Shown here: piece after piece, positions 42,006 to 51,598 of the stretch
How positions within the stretch are numbered: the stretch's first letter is position 1
Layout of the letters: every line of letters starts with the position of its first letter
DNA from: Deltaproteobacteria bacterium
Lineage (GTDB): Bacteria; Desulfobacterota; DSM-4660; Desulfatiglandales; Desulfatiglandaceae
Length of the DNA: 64,000 bases
Direction of reading: 5' to 3'
Assembly: GCA_019307815.1 (NCBI GenBank)
Contig: JAFDIV010000028.1
Location: 1 to 64,000 of the forward strand
Translations under genes and position numbers: made by a program
Notes under the pieces: model-generated
Told to the model about the DNA's origin: nothing
The model's input: only the letters and a program-made list of their open reading frames with translations
Database searches by the model: none

Positions 42006-43058
42006 TTATTCCGTGAACTGAACGGCTAGTTCTCCCTCGTTCCGTGATTCGATCCACCCTATGAGATAGGCTGTCTCTCCCATGGCCTTCAGCCGCAGCA
42101 GCACCTCTGATGCATCTGCCTCGCTCACCACAATTACCAGCCCAATACCGTTGTTGAATACCCGCATCATTTCTTTGTCTTCAATGCCACCCATCTTCTT
42201 GAGAAAGGGAAAGATCGGGGGAGGCGTCCATGATGATTTTTGAATCACTGCCTTGCAGGCATTGGGGAGCATTCGGGGGATATTGTCAAAAAACCCGCCG
42301 CCTGTGATGTGAGAGATACCGAACACCCGGAAATCCCGCCTTAGGTTGGCCACGGGCCTTACATAGATTCTTGTTGGTTCCAGGAGTTCCTCTCCAAGAG
42401 TACGGCCCAGTTCCTCCACGTAATCGTCCACGGTCATTTTATGTTCCTCAAAGAGGATCTTTCGTACGAGTGAGTACCCGTTACTGTGAAGACCGCTTGA
42501 GGCAATGCCTATCAACTGTTGGCCTACGGCAATCTCTGAGCCGTCCAGGAGTTCCTCATTGTCCGCCAGCCCCACCACAAAACCAGCCACGTCATATTCC
42601 CCTTCAGCGTAAAAACCGGGCATCTCCGCAGTCTCTCCACCGATTAGGGCGCACTTGGCCTCCATACAACCTACGGATATTCCTTTAATAATCTCTTGGG
42701 CCTTACGTAGATCCAGCTTTCCCATGGAAATATAGTCGAGAAAAAAAAGCGGCATAGCCCCCTGAACCACAATGTCATTTACGCACATGGCTACAAGATC
42801 GATGCCGATGGTGTCATGCCTATCCATCATAAAGGCCACCTTTAACTTGGTTCCCACACCATCGGTGGAGCTGACCAGGACCGGGTTGCGCGTATGCTCC
42901 ACGTTCAAGGAAAATATGCCTGCAAAGCCGCCGATATCCGTTATGACCCCGGAGCGGTATGTCTTGCTCACAATGGGCCTGATTAGATCGACCAACTTGT
43001 TTCCCGCATCAATATCAACACCAGCTTCCGCATATTTGCTCTTCTTTTCTTGTGTCAT
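42006..43058 (-). CDS. purM: Phosphoribosylformylglycinamidine cyclo-ligase
   Basis: 350 aa. Makes aminoimidazole ribotide in purine synthesis (fifth step). Seen: YAEAGVDIDAGNKLVDLIRP, LVSSTDGVGTKLKVAFMM, ALIGGETAEMPGFYAEGEYD, GIASSGLHSNGYSLVRKIL and HITGGGFFDNIPRML. Length is normal. A good promoter lies 46-75 bases upstream. First gene of the run down to the CoA-binding gene. Confidence 0.96.
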   Translation of the reverse strand: MTQEKKSKYAEAGVDIDAGNKLVDLIRPIVSKTYRSGVITDIGGFAGIFSLNVEHTRNPVLVSSTDGVGTKLKVAFMMDRHDTIGIDLVAMCVNDIVVQGAMPLFFLDYISMGKLDLRKAQEIIKGISVGCMEAKCALIGGETAEMPGFYAEGEYDVAGFVVGLADNEELLDGSEIAVGQQLIGIASSGLHSNGYSLVRKILFEEHKMTVDDYVEELGRTLGEELLEPTRIYVRPVANLRRDFRVFGISHITGGGFFDNIPRMLPNACKAVIQKSSWTPPPIFPFLKKMGGIEDKEMMRVFNNGIGLVIVVSEADASEVLLRLKAMGETAYLIGWIESRNEGELAVQFTE

Positions 43059-43103
43059 GGCGATCTCGTTGTCCTGGTTGTTTTGATGGATCTAATTTAT
43101 CTC

Positions 43104-43133
43104 ACTATAGCTTTCTCAAAATTTTATTGTCAA
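43104..43133 (-). promoter_or_regulatory. purM promoter
   Basis: Minus strand: TTGACA (43128-43133), 18-nt spacer, TATAGT (43104-43109). Divergent to recG. Confidence 0.7.
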
Positions 43134-43234
43134 ATCTTTTCTCTTGAGGCTTTTATGCCTATCTGCTAGGGACTAACCGTCAGGATCGAGGAGCAGGGCA
43201 AGAGCACAGGCAAAGGGGATCAAGGGGAGTGCGG

Positions 43235-45355
43235 ATGCTAAAGGAAAAGGCCTTTTCATATCCGATAAATGATGAGCGCTTGGCTGCCCCTATCCATTCT
43301 CTCAAGGGGATTGGGAGTAAGAGGGCCGAGGCCCTGGAGAGAAAAGGGATCCGTACCATTGAAGAACTCCTTTTCTTCTTCCCATTCCGGTATGAGGATC
43401 GGCGAAAAATTGTGAAGCTCTCTGAAGTATCCGAAGGGATGGAGGCTTTTGTATGGGGCAGAATCGCATCGGCCGGTGAAGAGTGCCTGTTACCTAGCGG
43501 CAAGCGGATTTTCAAGATCGAATTGGATGATGGGACAGGCAGGTTGGCCCTGGTGTGGTTCCATTACCAAAAGGCCCATATGTGGCAACTTGTTAGCCAT
43601 GGAAAGGGCCTTTGTGTCTTCGGAAAGGTTAGGTTTTTCAAGAGACGGGCCCAGATAGTGCATCCTGACGTACAAGTGGTGGATACACCTCGGCCAGGAG
43701 GCCTAGAGCCGATTTATTCTGAGGTGAAGGGTGTCTCTTCCAGGGTCTTGAGAAATGCCATTACCCAAGCATTGGATAAGTGTCTGGATGCACTGGTAGA
43801 TCCAATACCTGCCTGGATTTTGGAGCGTATGCATTTGCCCGGGCTTGTGAAATGCATAAGAGCCCTGCATACACCTAGCCCTGATGCAGATGCGGATGAT
43901 TATAATGCCTTGGCCACCCCATTTCATCAAAGGGTTCGGTTTGATCGGTTTTTCTGGGTCATGCTGGTAGTGCTGCTGCGCAAATATGCTCGGCAAGGGC
44001 CTGGAAAGGTCAGGCCTTTGGCCCTGCCACGGGACTTTCTCCATAGATTCACACGGGCCCTCCCATTTCCTTTGACTGACGATCAGGTCCATGTGATCCG
44101 GGAGATTGCTGATGACATGCAAAGTGGCAGGCCCATGAACAGGTTGGTCCAAGGTGATGTGGGATGTGGAAAGACGGTCGTTGGGGCAGCAGCGGCCTTC
44201 ATGGCCGTGTCGAACGGCTTCCAGGTGGCCTTGATGGCCCCTACCCAGATCCTTGCAAGGCAGCATTTTGTCTTCTTTTCCAATCTGCCACCCCAACTGG
44301 GATTCAGGCCTATTTTATTGACAGGCGCATTAAAAGGGAATGAAAGGGCCAAGGTATATAACTGTATAAGGCACGGAGATTGCGACGTGATCATTGGCAC
44401 CCAGGCCCTGATTCAGGAAGAGGTTATATTCCATAGGCTGGGGCTGATTATCATTGACGAGCAGCACCGGTTTGGTGTTAGACAACGGTCCTTGCTTGCA
44501 CAAAAGGCTAATCACCCACACGTATTGGTAATGACCGCCACCCCGATACCCAGGACCCTAGCAATGGTTGTGTATGCTGACCTGGATGTCTCGGTTATCA
44601 GGACAAGACCTCCGGGATACAAGGGAGTTATTACTGAGGTTGTCCCAGATAGGGAGAAGCGCAGAATCTATGATATTGTTACAAAACGTATGGAACAGGG
44701 TGAACAGGTGGTAGTGATTTGTCCAGTGATTGAGGGGCAGGAGGGGAGTGATCTCAAAAACGCCCTAGATATGTTTGAAGGGCTGAGAAGGCTGTATTCG
44801 CCTCGGTTCACAGTGGCCCTGATCCATGGCGAGCTTTCCCCTGGGGAGAAGGATGCTGTGATGGAGGCATTTCGAGCAGGGCGGATTCAGCTGCTCGTGG
44901 CCACAACGGTGGTGGAAGTGGGTGTGCATGCACCAGGGGCCACGGTTATGGTGATTGAGCATCCTGAGAGGTTTGGCCTGGCCCAACTCCATCAGCTTAG
45001 GGGACGGGTAGGCCGGGGGGAAAGGGAAGGGCTTTGCCTTCTGGTGAAGCCAGCGGGCATCCCGGAACAGGCGGAAGAGAGGTTGAGGATTCTGGCCTCC
45101 TGCGATGACGGGTTTGAGATTTCGGAGCAGGATCTGTTATTGCGTGGCCAAGGCGAGTTGGTGGGGATAAGGCAATCGGGCGTGGGGGAATTGGATATGA
45201 GGGAGGTAATTAACTATCCAAATCTGCTTATGGCAGCCAGGGAAGTGGCTGAACAACTTCTCCAAGACGACCCACATCTGTCCAAGCCAGAGCATGACCT
45301 GGTCAAGAGGCACTTGATGCGAATTTACGGAAAACAGGCCCTTCATGAATTGTAA
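43235..45355 (+). CDS. recG: ATP-dependent DNA helicase RecG
   Basis: 706 aa from ATG 43235, with AAGGGGAG five bases ahead; the GTG at 43229 lies inside that ribosome site. N-terminal wedge/OB domain (IHSLKGIGSKRAEALERKGI), then helicase motifs QGDVGCGKTVVGAAAAF, DEQHRFGVRQRSLL, VMTATPIPRTLAM, and HQLRGRVGRGEREGLC. Remodels stalled forks and Holliday junctions. Length normal. Divergent from purM. Confidence 0.96.
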   Translation: MLKEKAFSYPINDERLAAPIHSLKGIGSKRAEALERKGIRTIEELLFFFPFRYEDRRKIVKLSEVSEGMEAFVWGRIASAGEECLLPSGKRIFKIELDDGTGRLALVWFHYQKAHMWQLVSHGKGLCVFGKVRFFKRRAQIVHPDVQVVDTPRPGGLEPIYSEVKGVSSRVLRNAITQALDKCLDALVDPIPAWILERMHLPGLVKCIRALHTPSPDADADDYNALATPFHQRVRFDRFFWVMLVVLLRKYARQGPGKVRPLALPRDFLHRFTRALPFPLTDDQVHVIREIADDMQSGRPMNRLVQGDVGCGKTVVGAAAAFMAVSNGFQVALMAPTQILARQHFVFFSNLPPQLGFRPILLTGALKGNERAKVYNCIRHGDCDVIIGTQALIQEEVIFHRLGLIIIDEQHRFGVRQRSLLAQKANHPHVLVMTATPIPRTLAMVVYADLDVSVIRTRPPGYKGVITEVVPDREKRRIYDIVTKRMEQGEQVVVICPVIEGQEGSDLKNALDMFEGLRRLYSPRFTVALIHGELSPGEKDAVMEAFRAGRIQLLVATTVVEVGVHAPGATVMVIEHPERFGLAQLHQLRGRVGRGEREGLCLLVKPAGIPEQAEERLRILASCDDGFEISEQDLLLRGQGELVGIRQSGVGELDMREVINYPNLLMAAREVAEQLLQDDPHLSKPEHDLVKRHLMRIYGKQALHEL

Positions 45356-45377
45356 TTTGTTTTGTTGTTGCCTATAG

Positions 45378-45540
45378 TAGAGATCGTTCACCGTTGACCG
45401 TTCACAGTTCACCGTTTATTGCGGTGGGAATTTTGAGGCCTTGCCTTGGGCATAAAGTGTACGAGGTTTGAAGGGGGACAATTATCAGGTCCGGTCAAAA
45501 GGAGATATTCCGGTCAACGGTCAACTGTGAACGGTGAACA
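45378..45540. repeat. Word-repeat pair in inverted orientation (GTTCACCGTTGACC)
   Basis: CGTTCACCGTTGACCGTTCA words at 45378-45419 and their complement, CGGTCAACGGTCAACTGTGA, at 45501-45540. They lie in the 283-nt gap between recG and the aminotransferase gene, an isolated instance of the word-repeat style outside the polysaccharide region. Confidence 0.65.
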
Positions 45541-45638
45541 AATATAACCCTTTGGGTTTAATATCTATGATGCGATTTTTTAGGCCTCATTTACTTATTT
45601 CAAGATAGGTATATCTTCATATTTCGGAGGAATTTAAC

Positions 45639-46805
45639 ATGCAAGAATTCAGACGGATGACCAGGCTCCCGCCATATGTCTTTTCCATAGTCAATGAGCT
45701 CAAGATGGAGATGAGACGAAAAGGGGAGGATATTATTGATCTGGGTATGGGAAACCCTGATATTCCAACCCCCAAACATATTGTGGATAAATTGGTAGAA
45801 GCGGCCCAAAAAGGGCACAATCATAGGTACTCTGCTTCCAAAGGGATAACCAAGCTGCGGCAGGCCATTGTTGATTGGTACAAAAGGCGTTTTGATGTGG
45901 ACATTGACCCTGAGGAGGAGGCCATTGTCACCATCGGGGCCAAGGAAGGGCTTTCGCATTTGGTTCTGGCAGTGGTAAGCCCGGGTGACGTAGTGTTTGC
46001 GCCCAATCCCACCTATCCCATTCATCCCTATTCGGTGATTATTGCTGGTGGGGATTTGAGAAGTATTCCCATCGGTCCGGACAGGGACTTTTTTGAGGAT
46101 CTCCTTACAGCCACAAAGCAGACCTGGCCGAAACCCAAGATGCTCATCATCTCCTACCCCCATAATCCCACCACTGCGGTGGTGGACATATCATTTTTTG
46201 AGAAGATTGTGGCCTTTTGCAAAGAACATGAGATGATGGTGATTCACGATTTTGCTTATGCAGATCTTGTCTTTGACGGGTACACCCCTCCCAGCTTTTT
46301 GCAGGTGCCGGGGGCCAAGGAGATAGGCGTGGAATTCTTTAGCCTGTCAAAGAGCTACTCTATGCCTGGCTGGCGGGTGGGTTTTTGTGTGGGCAACCGC
46401 GATTTGGTGGCAGCGCTAAGGAGGATTAAGAGCTATTTGGACTATGGGGTGTTTCAGCCTATTCAGATTGCCTCCATTATTGCCCTGAACGGTCCTTATG
46501 AGTGTGTCCAAGAAATCGTAAGTATCTACAAGGAAAGACGCGATGTGCTTGTGGATGGGCTCAATCGCATCGGCTGGCAGGTGGAAAAACCGAAGGCCAC
46601 CATGTTTGTTTGGGCCAAAATCCCAGAGCCTTTCAGGGAGATGGGCTCTATTGAATTCTCTAAGATGTTGCTAGAAAAGGCGAAGGTAGCCGTATCTCCG
46701 GGTATTGGGTTTGGTCAGTATGGGGATGATCATGTGCGGTTTGCCCTGGTGGAAAACCCTCATCGTATCCGCCAGGCCATACGCGGCATCAAGAAAATCA
46801 TGTGA
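45639..46805 (+). CDS. PLP-dependent aminotransferase (AlaC-like)
   Basis: 388 aa, class I/II fold type I. Seen: [73 protein letters not shown] and the PLP lysine in [20 protein letters not shown]. Probably an alanine- or aspartate-type transaminase. It heads the operon with hom and the proposed homoserine kinase (8 bases, then overlap), which favours a role in aspartate-family amino acid synthesis. Confidence 0.9.
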   Translation: MQEFRRMTRLPPYVFSIVNELKMEMRRKGEDIIDLGMGNPDIPTPKHIVDKLVEAAQKGHNHRYSASKGITKLRQAIVDWYKRRFDVDIDPEEEAIVTIGAKEGLSHLVLAVVSPGDVVFAPNPTYPIHPYSVIIAGGDLRSIPIGPDRDFFEDLLTATKQTWPKPKMLIISYPHNPTTAVVDISFFEKIVAFCKEHEMMVIHDFAYADLVFDGYTPPSFLQVPGAKEIGVEFFSLSKSYSMPGWRVGFCVGNRDLVAALRRIKSYLDYGVFQPIQIASIIALNGPYECVQEIVSIYKERRDVLVDGLNRIGWQVEKPKATMFVWAKIPEPFREMGSIEFSKMLLEKAKVAVSPGIGFGQYGDDHVRFALVENPHRIRQAIRGIKKIM

Positions 46806-46813
46806 GGGAATGA

Positions 46814-48130
46814 ATGAGTGAAGTACAAATTGGAATTATTGGGTTTGGTACGGTGGGGGCTGGCACCTATGAGGTGCTTAAGAACAACGCTGACCTGATT
46901 CGGGCCAGGGTAGGGGCCCGTGTGGTTGTGAAGAGGATTGCTGATCTGGATCTGCACTCAGACAGGGGTGTCACCATTGATAGAGATATCCTTACTACAG
47001 AGGCCATAGAGGTCATTGAAGACCCGGAGATCCAAATAGTGGTTGAGCTTGTTGGAGGCCTCACCCACGCCAAGGAGTATATCCTAAAGGCCATGGAACG
47101 GGGTAAACATGTGGTCACGGCCAACAAGGCCCTCTTGGCCGAATATGGGGATGAACTTTACAAAAAGGCACAGGAATGTGGGGTAGGTCTTGCATTTGAG
47201 GCCAGCGTGGGAGGAGGGATCCCCATCATTGGGGCCATGAAAGGAGGGCTATCAGCAAATCGTTTTCAAAACATCATGGGCATACTTAACGGCACCTCCA
47301 ATTATATCCTCACCAAAATGAGCAGGGACTACTTGCCCTATGATCAGGTGGTAAAAGAGGCCGTGAGACTGGGATATGCGGAGGATCCTCCCACATTGGA
47401 TGTGGATGGAACTGACGCTGCCCATAAGCTGGCCATCTTGGTCTCCCTTGCCTATGGATCGGCTGTGTCTTTCAAGGATATCTACCGAGAAGGAATCACG
47501 TCCTTGACTCCGGATGACATCCGTTTTGCACAAGAGTTCGGCTACTGCGTAAAATTGCTGGCCCTTGCCAGGGACCGGGGCGAGATGGTGGAGGCAAGGG
47601 TGCACCCGGTTATGATTCCAAAAGATCATATCTTGGCCAATGTGAACTGGGCCTATAACGCCATTTATTTAGAAGGGGATTTTGTGGGGGCTAATCTTTA
47701 CTATGGCCTCGGGGCAGGCAGACGCCCCACAGGCAGTGCCGTGGCCTCTGACATTATTGATTTGTCAAGAAGGCTGGTGCTTGGCGACAAGGGCCCCCTG
47801 CCACCCCTGGCCCATTTTGACAAGGGACACCGCAAGGTGGTGGTTCAGCCCATTGAACAGCTTACCACGGCCTATTATTTCCGTTTTTCCGCAGTGGACC
47901 AACCAGGGGTCCTTTCCAAAATCTCGGGGGTATTGGGCGAACACCAGATAAGCATTGCCTCGGTCATTCAGAAGGGAAGAGAGGTTAACGGCCCTGTACC
48001 CGTTGTGATGCTTACCCATGAGGCCCGGGAAGAAAATGTGCAGAAGGCCATTTCCTTGATTAATGACATGGATATTGTGACCGATAAAACCGTGCTCATA
48101 AGGGTGGAGAAGAAGATTGCGGATGAGTAG
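46814..48130 (+). CDS. hom: Homoserine dehydrogenase
   Basis: 438 aa. NAD(P)-dependent reduction of aspartate semialdehyde to homoserine. Seen: QIGIIGFGTVGAGTYEVLKN (nucleotide fold), VTANKALLAEYGDELY, ASVGGGIPIIGAMKGGLSAN, NGTSNYILTKMSRDYLPYDQ and EDPPTLDVDGTDAAHKLAIL, with a C-terminal ACT domain (FSAVDQPGVLSKISGVLGEH) for feedback control. Normal length for the ACT form. Confidence 0.95.
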   Translation: MSEVQIGIIGFGTVGAGTYEVLKNNADLIRARVGARVVVKRIADLDLHSDRGVTIDRDILTTEAIEVIEDPEIQIVVELVGGLTHAKEYILKAMERGKHVVTANKALLAEYGDELYKKAQECGVGLAFEASVGGGIPIIGAMKGGLSANRFQNIMGILNGTSNYILTKMSRDYLPYDQVVKEAVRLGYAEDPPTLDVDGTDAAHKLAILVSLAYGSAVSFKDIYREGITSLTPDDIRFAQEFGYCVKLLALARDRGEMVEARVHPVMIPKDHILANVNWAYNAIYLEGDFVGANLYYGLGAGRRPTGSAVASDIIDLSRRLVLGDKGPLPPLAHFDKGHRKVVVQPIEQLTTAYYFRFSAVDQPGVLSKISGVLGEHQISIASVIQKGREVNGPVPVVMLTHEAREENVQKAISLINDMDIVTDKTVLIRVEKKIADE

Positions 48131-49352
48131 GGGAGACCGTGCAATAACTTACAATGCCGTAAAATATGTCCTTTTGGTGGGCGATGGCATGGGTGACTAT
48201 CCGCTGAAGGAGCTGGGGGGAAGGACGCCCTTGGAGGTGGCCAAAACGCCTAATATGGATAAGATCGCTTCATGCCACGTGGGTCTTGCCAAGACCATAC
48301 CTGAGGGCATGGAACCAGGAAGCGACGTGGCTAATCTCTCTCTGTTGGGCTATGATCCCAGGCAGTATCATACAGGTCGGGCACCTCTGGAGGCGGCAAG
48401 CATGGGAATTGAACTGGGGAGCACGGATGTGGCCTTTCGCATGAATCTGGTGACCCTTGAGCAGAGGTCCAAAGATGAGATTATCATGATCAGCCATAGT
48501 TCTGGAGATATTTCCACTGAAGAGGGAAGGGCTATTATTGCCACACTTCAGGACAAGCTCCAGGTCAATGGGATCCGGATTTTCCCGGGGGTGGCCTATC
48601 GACATCTCATGGTATGGAGCAATGGCCCTCTGGCGGCCCGGACGATTCCTCCTCATGATGTGCTCGGTCAGAACATGGCGGCCTATGTGAATCAGTCCGG
48701 TAATAACCCAATCCCTGAACTGATTCGGCTTTCGTGGAATATACTAAGGGATCACCCTGTTAATATCTCAAGACGGAAGTCTGGACTTAATGAGGCCAAT
48801 TCCATCTGGCCTTGGGGCCAGGGGCTGCCGCCGAGCCTGCCGCCTTTTTTTGAGAAATTTGGATTAAAAGGGGGTGTCATTTCTGCTGTTGATTTGCTGA
48901 AAGGGATTGGTATCAGCGCAGGCCTACGGTCCATCTATGTGGAAGGGGCAACAGGATACCTGGACACGAATTATAGGGGCAAGGCCGACGCAGCCTTGGA
49001 GGCGCTTGAAGATCTGGATTTCATGCTTCTACACGTAGAGGCCCCGGATGAGGCAGGCCACGCGGGAAGTGTGGAGGAGAAGATTCAGGCCATTGAGGCC
49101 TTTGACCAGGAGGTGGTGGGCCGTGTGCTCAATGAGCTGAAGCGGTTTGAGCGCTACAAGGTAATGGTGGCAAGTGATCATTTGACACCCATCCCCAAGA
49201 GGACCCACACTGATGATCCCACACCCATTGCTTGGGCTGCAAAGGAGGAGCTGGAGAGGGCTCAGGGTGGCGAGTTTTCAGAGAGGGCGGCCCAAGCCTC
49301 AGGCCTGTTTTTTGAAAACGGCCACGAGCTGCTTCCAAATTTACTTAAGTAA
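48117..49352 (+). CDS. Cofactor-independent PGAM-like protein, proposed homoserine kinase
   Basis: 411 aa (or 409 from ATG 48123), overlapping hom by 14 bases. Seen: VLLVGDGMGDYPLKELGGRT, KTIPEGMEPGSDVANLSLLG, DPRQYHTGRAPLEAASMGI, LLHVEAPDEAGHAGSVEEKI and SDHLTPIPKRTHTDDP, the metal-binding alkaline-phosphatase-superfamily motifs. The family splits between archaeal-type phosphoglycerate mutases and a subgroup proposed to replace ThrB because it is encoded next to hom; position here fits the second. No ordinary thrB is seen. Confidence 0.82.
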   Translation: MRMSRGDRAITYNAVKYVLLVGDGMGDYPLKELGGRTPLEVAKTPNMDKIASCHVGLAKTIPEGMEPGSDVANLSLLGYDPRQYHTGRAPLEAASMGIELGSTDVAFRMNLVTLEQRSKDEIIMISHSSGDISTEEGRAIIATLQDKLQVNGIRIFPGVAYRHLMVWSNGPLAARTIPPHDVLGQNMAAYVNQSGNNPIPELIRLSWNILRDHPVNISRRKSGLNEANSIWPWGQGLPPSLPPFFEKFGLKGGVISAVDLLKGIGISAGLRSIYVEGATGYLDTNYRGKADAALEALEDLDFMLLHVEAPDEAGHAGSVEEKIQAIEAFDQEVVGRVLNELKRFERYKVMVASDHLTPIPKRTHTDDPTPIAWAAKEELERAQGGEFSERAAQASGLFFENGHELLPNLLK

Positions 49353-49358
49353 GACCCC

Positions 49359-49387
49359 TTGACATCCTTGAACTTTTTCAATACTGT
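49359..49387 (+). promoter_or_regulatory. Promoter candidate for adk
   Basis: TTGACA (49359-49364), 17-nt spacer, TACTGT (49382-49387); start at 49484. Confidence 0.45.
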
Positions 49388-49483
49388 TCCGTTGGCCTTG
49401 TAGCAGGCCAGTTGTCCTTACCCCTTGCGTGTTAGAGGTGAGGTTAGGTTGGGGTAAAAAAAGCATAAGGAGGAGAAACACAT

Positions 49484-50164
49484 ATGAAGATACTATTTTT
49501 CGGTCCAAACGGCAGTGGGAAGGGGACTCAAGGTGCTATACTCAAGGATAAGTACAATATCCCACACATAGAGACAGGTGTCATCTTCCGCGACAACATC
49601 TCCCGAGGAACTGATCTGGGCAAGGAGGCAAAGGCCTATATTGATAGAGGGGAGCTGGTTCCTGACAGTATTACGATCCCTATGGTTTTGGATAGGCTGA
49701 AACAGGATGACTGCAAAAACGGATGGCTCTTGGATGGCTTTCCCCGTAACCTGAATCAGGCAAAAGAGCTGGATAAGGCCCTCAAGGCTGAAGGCATGGA
49801 CGTGGATATTGTGGTGGAAATCGTGTTGGATAGGGAGATAGCTAAGAAACGGATTATGGGAAGGCGACTTTGTGTAAATGACAACAACCATCCCAATAAT
49901 ATCTATATTGATGCCATCAAACCTGATGGTGATAGATGCAGAATATGCGGGGGTGAGCTTAAGACCCGATCTGACGATCAGGACGAAGAGGCCATAGACC
50001 AACGCCACAATATCTATTATGATACGGAAACAGGCACTATGGCAGCTATTAATTACTTTAAGGAGCTCTCTAAGCAATCCGGGGGTAAGCCAAAGATTGT
50101 TGAGGTGGACGGCAGACCAAGTGTCAAAGAGGTTACTGAAGAATTACTAAGTAAGCTGGGATAA
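49484..50164 (+). CDS. adk: Adenylate kinase
   Basis: 226 aa long-form enzyme, AMP + ATP to 2 ADP. Seen: P-loop GPNGSGKGTQ (usual consensus GAPGAGKGTQ), HIETGVIFRDNISRGTDLGK, GWLLDGFPRNLNQAKELDK, and a LID region with CVND...CRICGGELKTRSDD. AAGGAGGAG precedes ATG 49484. The Asn-Gly in the P-loop and the three-Cys LID differ slightly from the common form; both are compatible with activity. Confidence 0.93.
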   Translation: MKILFFGPNGSGKGTQGAILKDKYNIPHIETGVIFRDNISRGTDLGKEAKAYIDRGELVPDSITIPMVLDRLKQDDCKNGWLLDGFPRNLNQAKELDKALKAEGMDVDIVVEIVLDREIAKKRIMGRRLCVNDNNHPNNIYIDAIKPDGDRCRICGGELKTRSDDQDEEAIDQRHNIYYDTETGTMAAINYFKELSKQSGGKPKIVEVDGRPSVKEVTEELLSKLG

Positions 50165-50193
50165 TTGAGGATAAATCCAGAGGTTTAAAGGCG

Positions 50194-50230
50194 CGCCCAC
50201 TTGGGGGTAGAGATCTCCAGGTGGGCGTTT
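50194..50230 (+). terminator. Terminator candidate after adk
   Basis: CGCCCAC stem (50194-50200) and GTGGGCG (50221-50227) followed by TTT; weak T-run. Lies between convergent adk and tetR genes and may serve both. Confidence 0.55.
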
Positions 50231-50239
50231 GCTGTTGGT

Positions 50240-50920
50240 TTACTCTGGGGGCACGAAGTCCTTTACGGCCTTTGCAGCCTTTGCAGCGGCATGCTTGAAA
50301 AGGATTGCTATGAGATGGGCGAGCCTGCGCATGTGCCTTCTGACCTCTTCCTTTTTTCGGCCTGGAAAGTTGCGGTAGGTCATAACAATGCCTGCCAGTG
50401 CCGCAAAAAAGGCCTGGGCAAGAAGTTTCACAGACTCATCAGAAGCTGCTTCACGCAAAACAGGATGAAATTGTGCCAGGAAATTTCGCATTACGTTATT
50501 AAACTTTTCTACAAGTTGAGGGCTCATCTTTCCGCTAATCATCACGTAACTCATCATTTGGAAGGTATCTTCGTGGTCTATAAGATGTTCAATCACGTAT
50601 TGGGCGAAGTCTTCCATAGTGGTCAACGTGTATTTCTTGTCTAGGTCGAAATGTTGCAGGATTTCTACAAGATCCTGAATGAATGCCTCTACAAGTAAGT
50701 CATCGCGACTTGGAAAGTACCGGTAGATAGCGCCGGGGGAGATGCCTGCCTCAGCCGCAATCTCTCTCATCCCAATGTCCAGGCGGGCCCTCTTATCCAC
50801 CAGGTTTCTGGCAGCACGGATGATGAGTTGCTTCCTGGCTTCACGTTCATCTTCACGCATAAGCATGAAGGTTGATTTATTCATGCGTTCTTCCTGATTC
50901 TTTTCTGTGTTTATGTGCAT
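50240..50920 (-). CDS. TetR/AcrR-family transcriptional regulator
   Basis: 226 aa. N-terminal HTH: KQLIIRAARNLVDKRARLDI, MREIAAEAGISPGAIYRYFP, then a helical ligand domain of unknown specificity. The first ten to nineteen residues may be an extension (further Met at 13 and 19). A dyad, GTAAAC/GTTCAC, lies about 47 bases upstream and may be its operator. Target genes not evident; the DUF2147 gene is divergent. Confidence 0.88.
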   Translation of the reverse strand: MHINTEKNQEERMNKSTFMLMREDEREARKQLIIRAARNLVDKRARLDIGMREIAAEAGISPGAIYRYFPSRDDLLVEAFIQDLVEILQHFDLDKKYTLTTMEDFAQYVIEHLIDHEDTFQMMSYVMISGKMSPQLVEKFNNVMRNFLAQFHPVLREAASDESVKLLAQAFFAALAGIVMTYRNFPGRKKEEVRRHMRRLAHLIAILFKHAAAKAAKAVKDFVPPE

Positions 50921-50966
50921 AGGTTTGATTTTGCTCCTATAGACTTAAGGCAGATTGAATTCAATA

Positions 50967-50981
50967 GTAAACGCTGTTCAC
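50967..50981 (-). promoter_or_regulatory. Dyad upstream of the TetR-type gene
   Basis: GTAAAC-GCT-GTTCAC, one mismatch from perfect symmetry, in the divergent intergenic region; TTGAATTCAA lies beside it (50956-50965). Confidence 0.35.
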
Positions 50982-50994
50982 TTTTCATATCATT

Positions 50995-51132
50995 ATGAGC
51001 CAAGAGCAATTTGTCAAGGGTATTCCCTTTGAGGCTGTCCTTTTTGGCAAGGGCGGAAAGGCCTCGCTTTTGGATGAAGAAAAGGTTATATTGCCGCCAC
51101 TGCTACTCAAAAATGGAAAAATAGGGAGGTAA
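50995..51132 (+). CDS. Possible small ORF, 45 aa
   Basis: ATG 50995 to TAA 51130-51132 reads MSQEQFVKGIPFEAVLFGKG and ends LLLKNGKIGR. No ribosome site and no family recognised. Its last codons overlap the ribosome site of the DUF2147 gene. Could be noise. Confidence 0.2.
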   Translation: MSQEQFVKGIPFEAVLFGKGGKASLLDEEKVILPPLLLKNGKIGR

Positions 51133-51137
51133 GGGTT

Positions 51138-51593
51138 ATGAGATGGTTTGGCATGATTGTGGCTTTGGTGGTTATATGCAGCCTTTTGATTGCGCCCATT
51201 ACGCTGAATGCTGCTTCGGAAGAACAAGGGGATGCCATCCTTGGAAAATGGCTCACTGCAGGCGGCAAATCACTGGTTGAGATCTATAAGTGTGGGGACG
51301 GATACTGTGGCAAGATCGTGTGGCTGAGGGAGCCTTTTGACAAGGAGGGCAAGGAAAAGCTGGATGTGCACAACACGGATGAGTCCAAGAGGAATAGAAA
51401 GCTGCTTGGACTTCAAATCATCAACGGGTTCAAGCACAAAGGGGATAATAGGTGGGAAGGCGGCAAGATCTATGACCCTGAGAAGGGAAAGACATACAAG
51501 TGTAAGGCCAGGTTGGAAGGGGATAACCTGAAGCTGAGGGGATATATAGGGTTTTCCCTGATCGGCCGAACTACTACTTGGAGGAGGAAGTAA
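51138..51593 (+). CDS. DUF2147 secreted protein
   Basis: 151 aa. Signal peptide (MRWFGMIVALVVICSLLIAP, cut near LNA-A), then DUF2147: DAILGKWLTAGGKSLVEIYK, GYCGKIVWLREPF, LLGLQIINGFKHKGDNRWEG and RLEGDNLKLRGYIGFSLIGR. Periplasmic beta-barrel-like domain of unknown role, sometimes found with acyl-CoA metabolism. GGGAGG before ATG 51138. The ferredoxin gene follows closely. Confidence 0.9.
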   Translation: MRWFGMIVALVVICSLLIAPITLNAASEEQGDAILGKWLTAGGKSLVEIYKCGDGYCGKIVWLREPFDKEGKEKLDVHNTDESKRNRKLLGLQIINGFKHKGDNRWEGGKIYDPEKGKTYKCKARLEGDNLKLRGYIGFSLIGRTTTWRRK

Positions 51594-51598
51594 GGAAT

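Noticed and set aside
43703-44296. 197-aa ORF antisense to recG
   Set aside because: Shadow of the recG frame; recG is clearly the gene.
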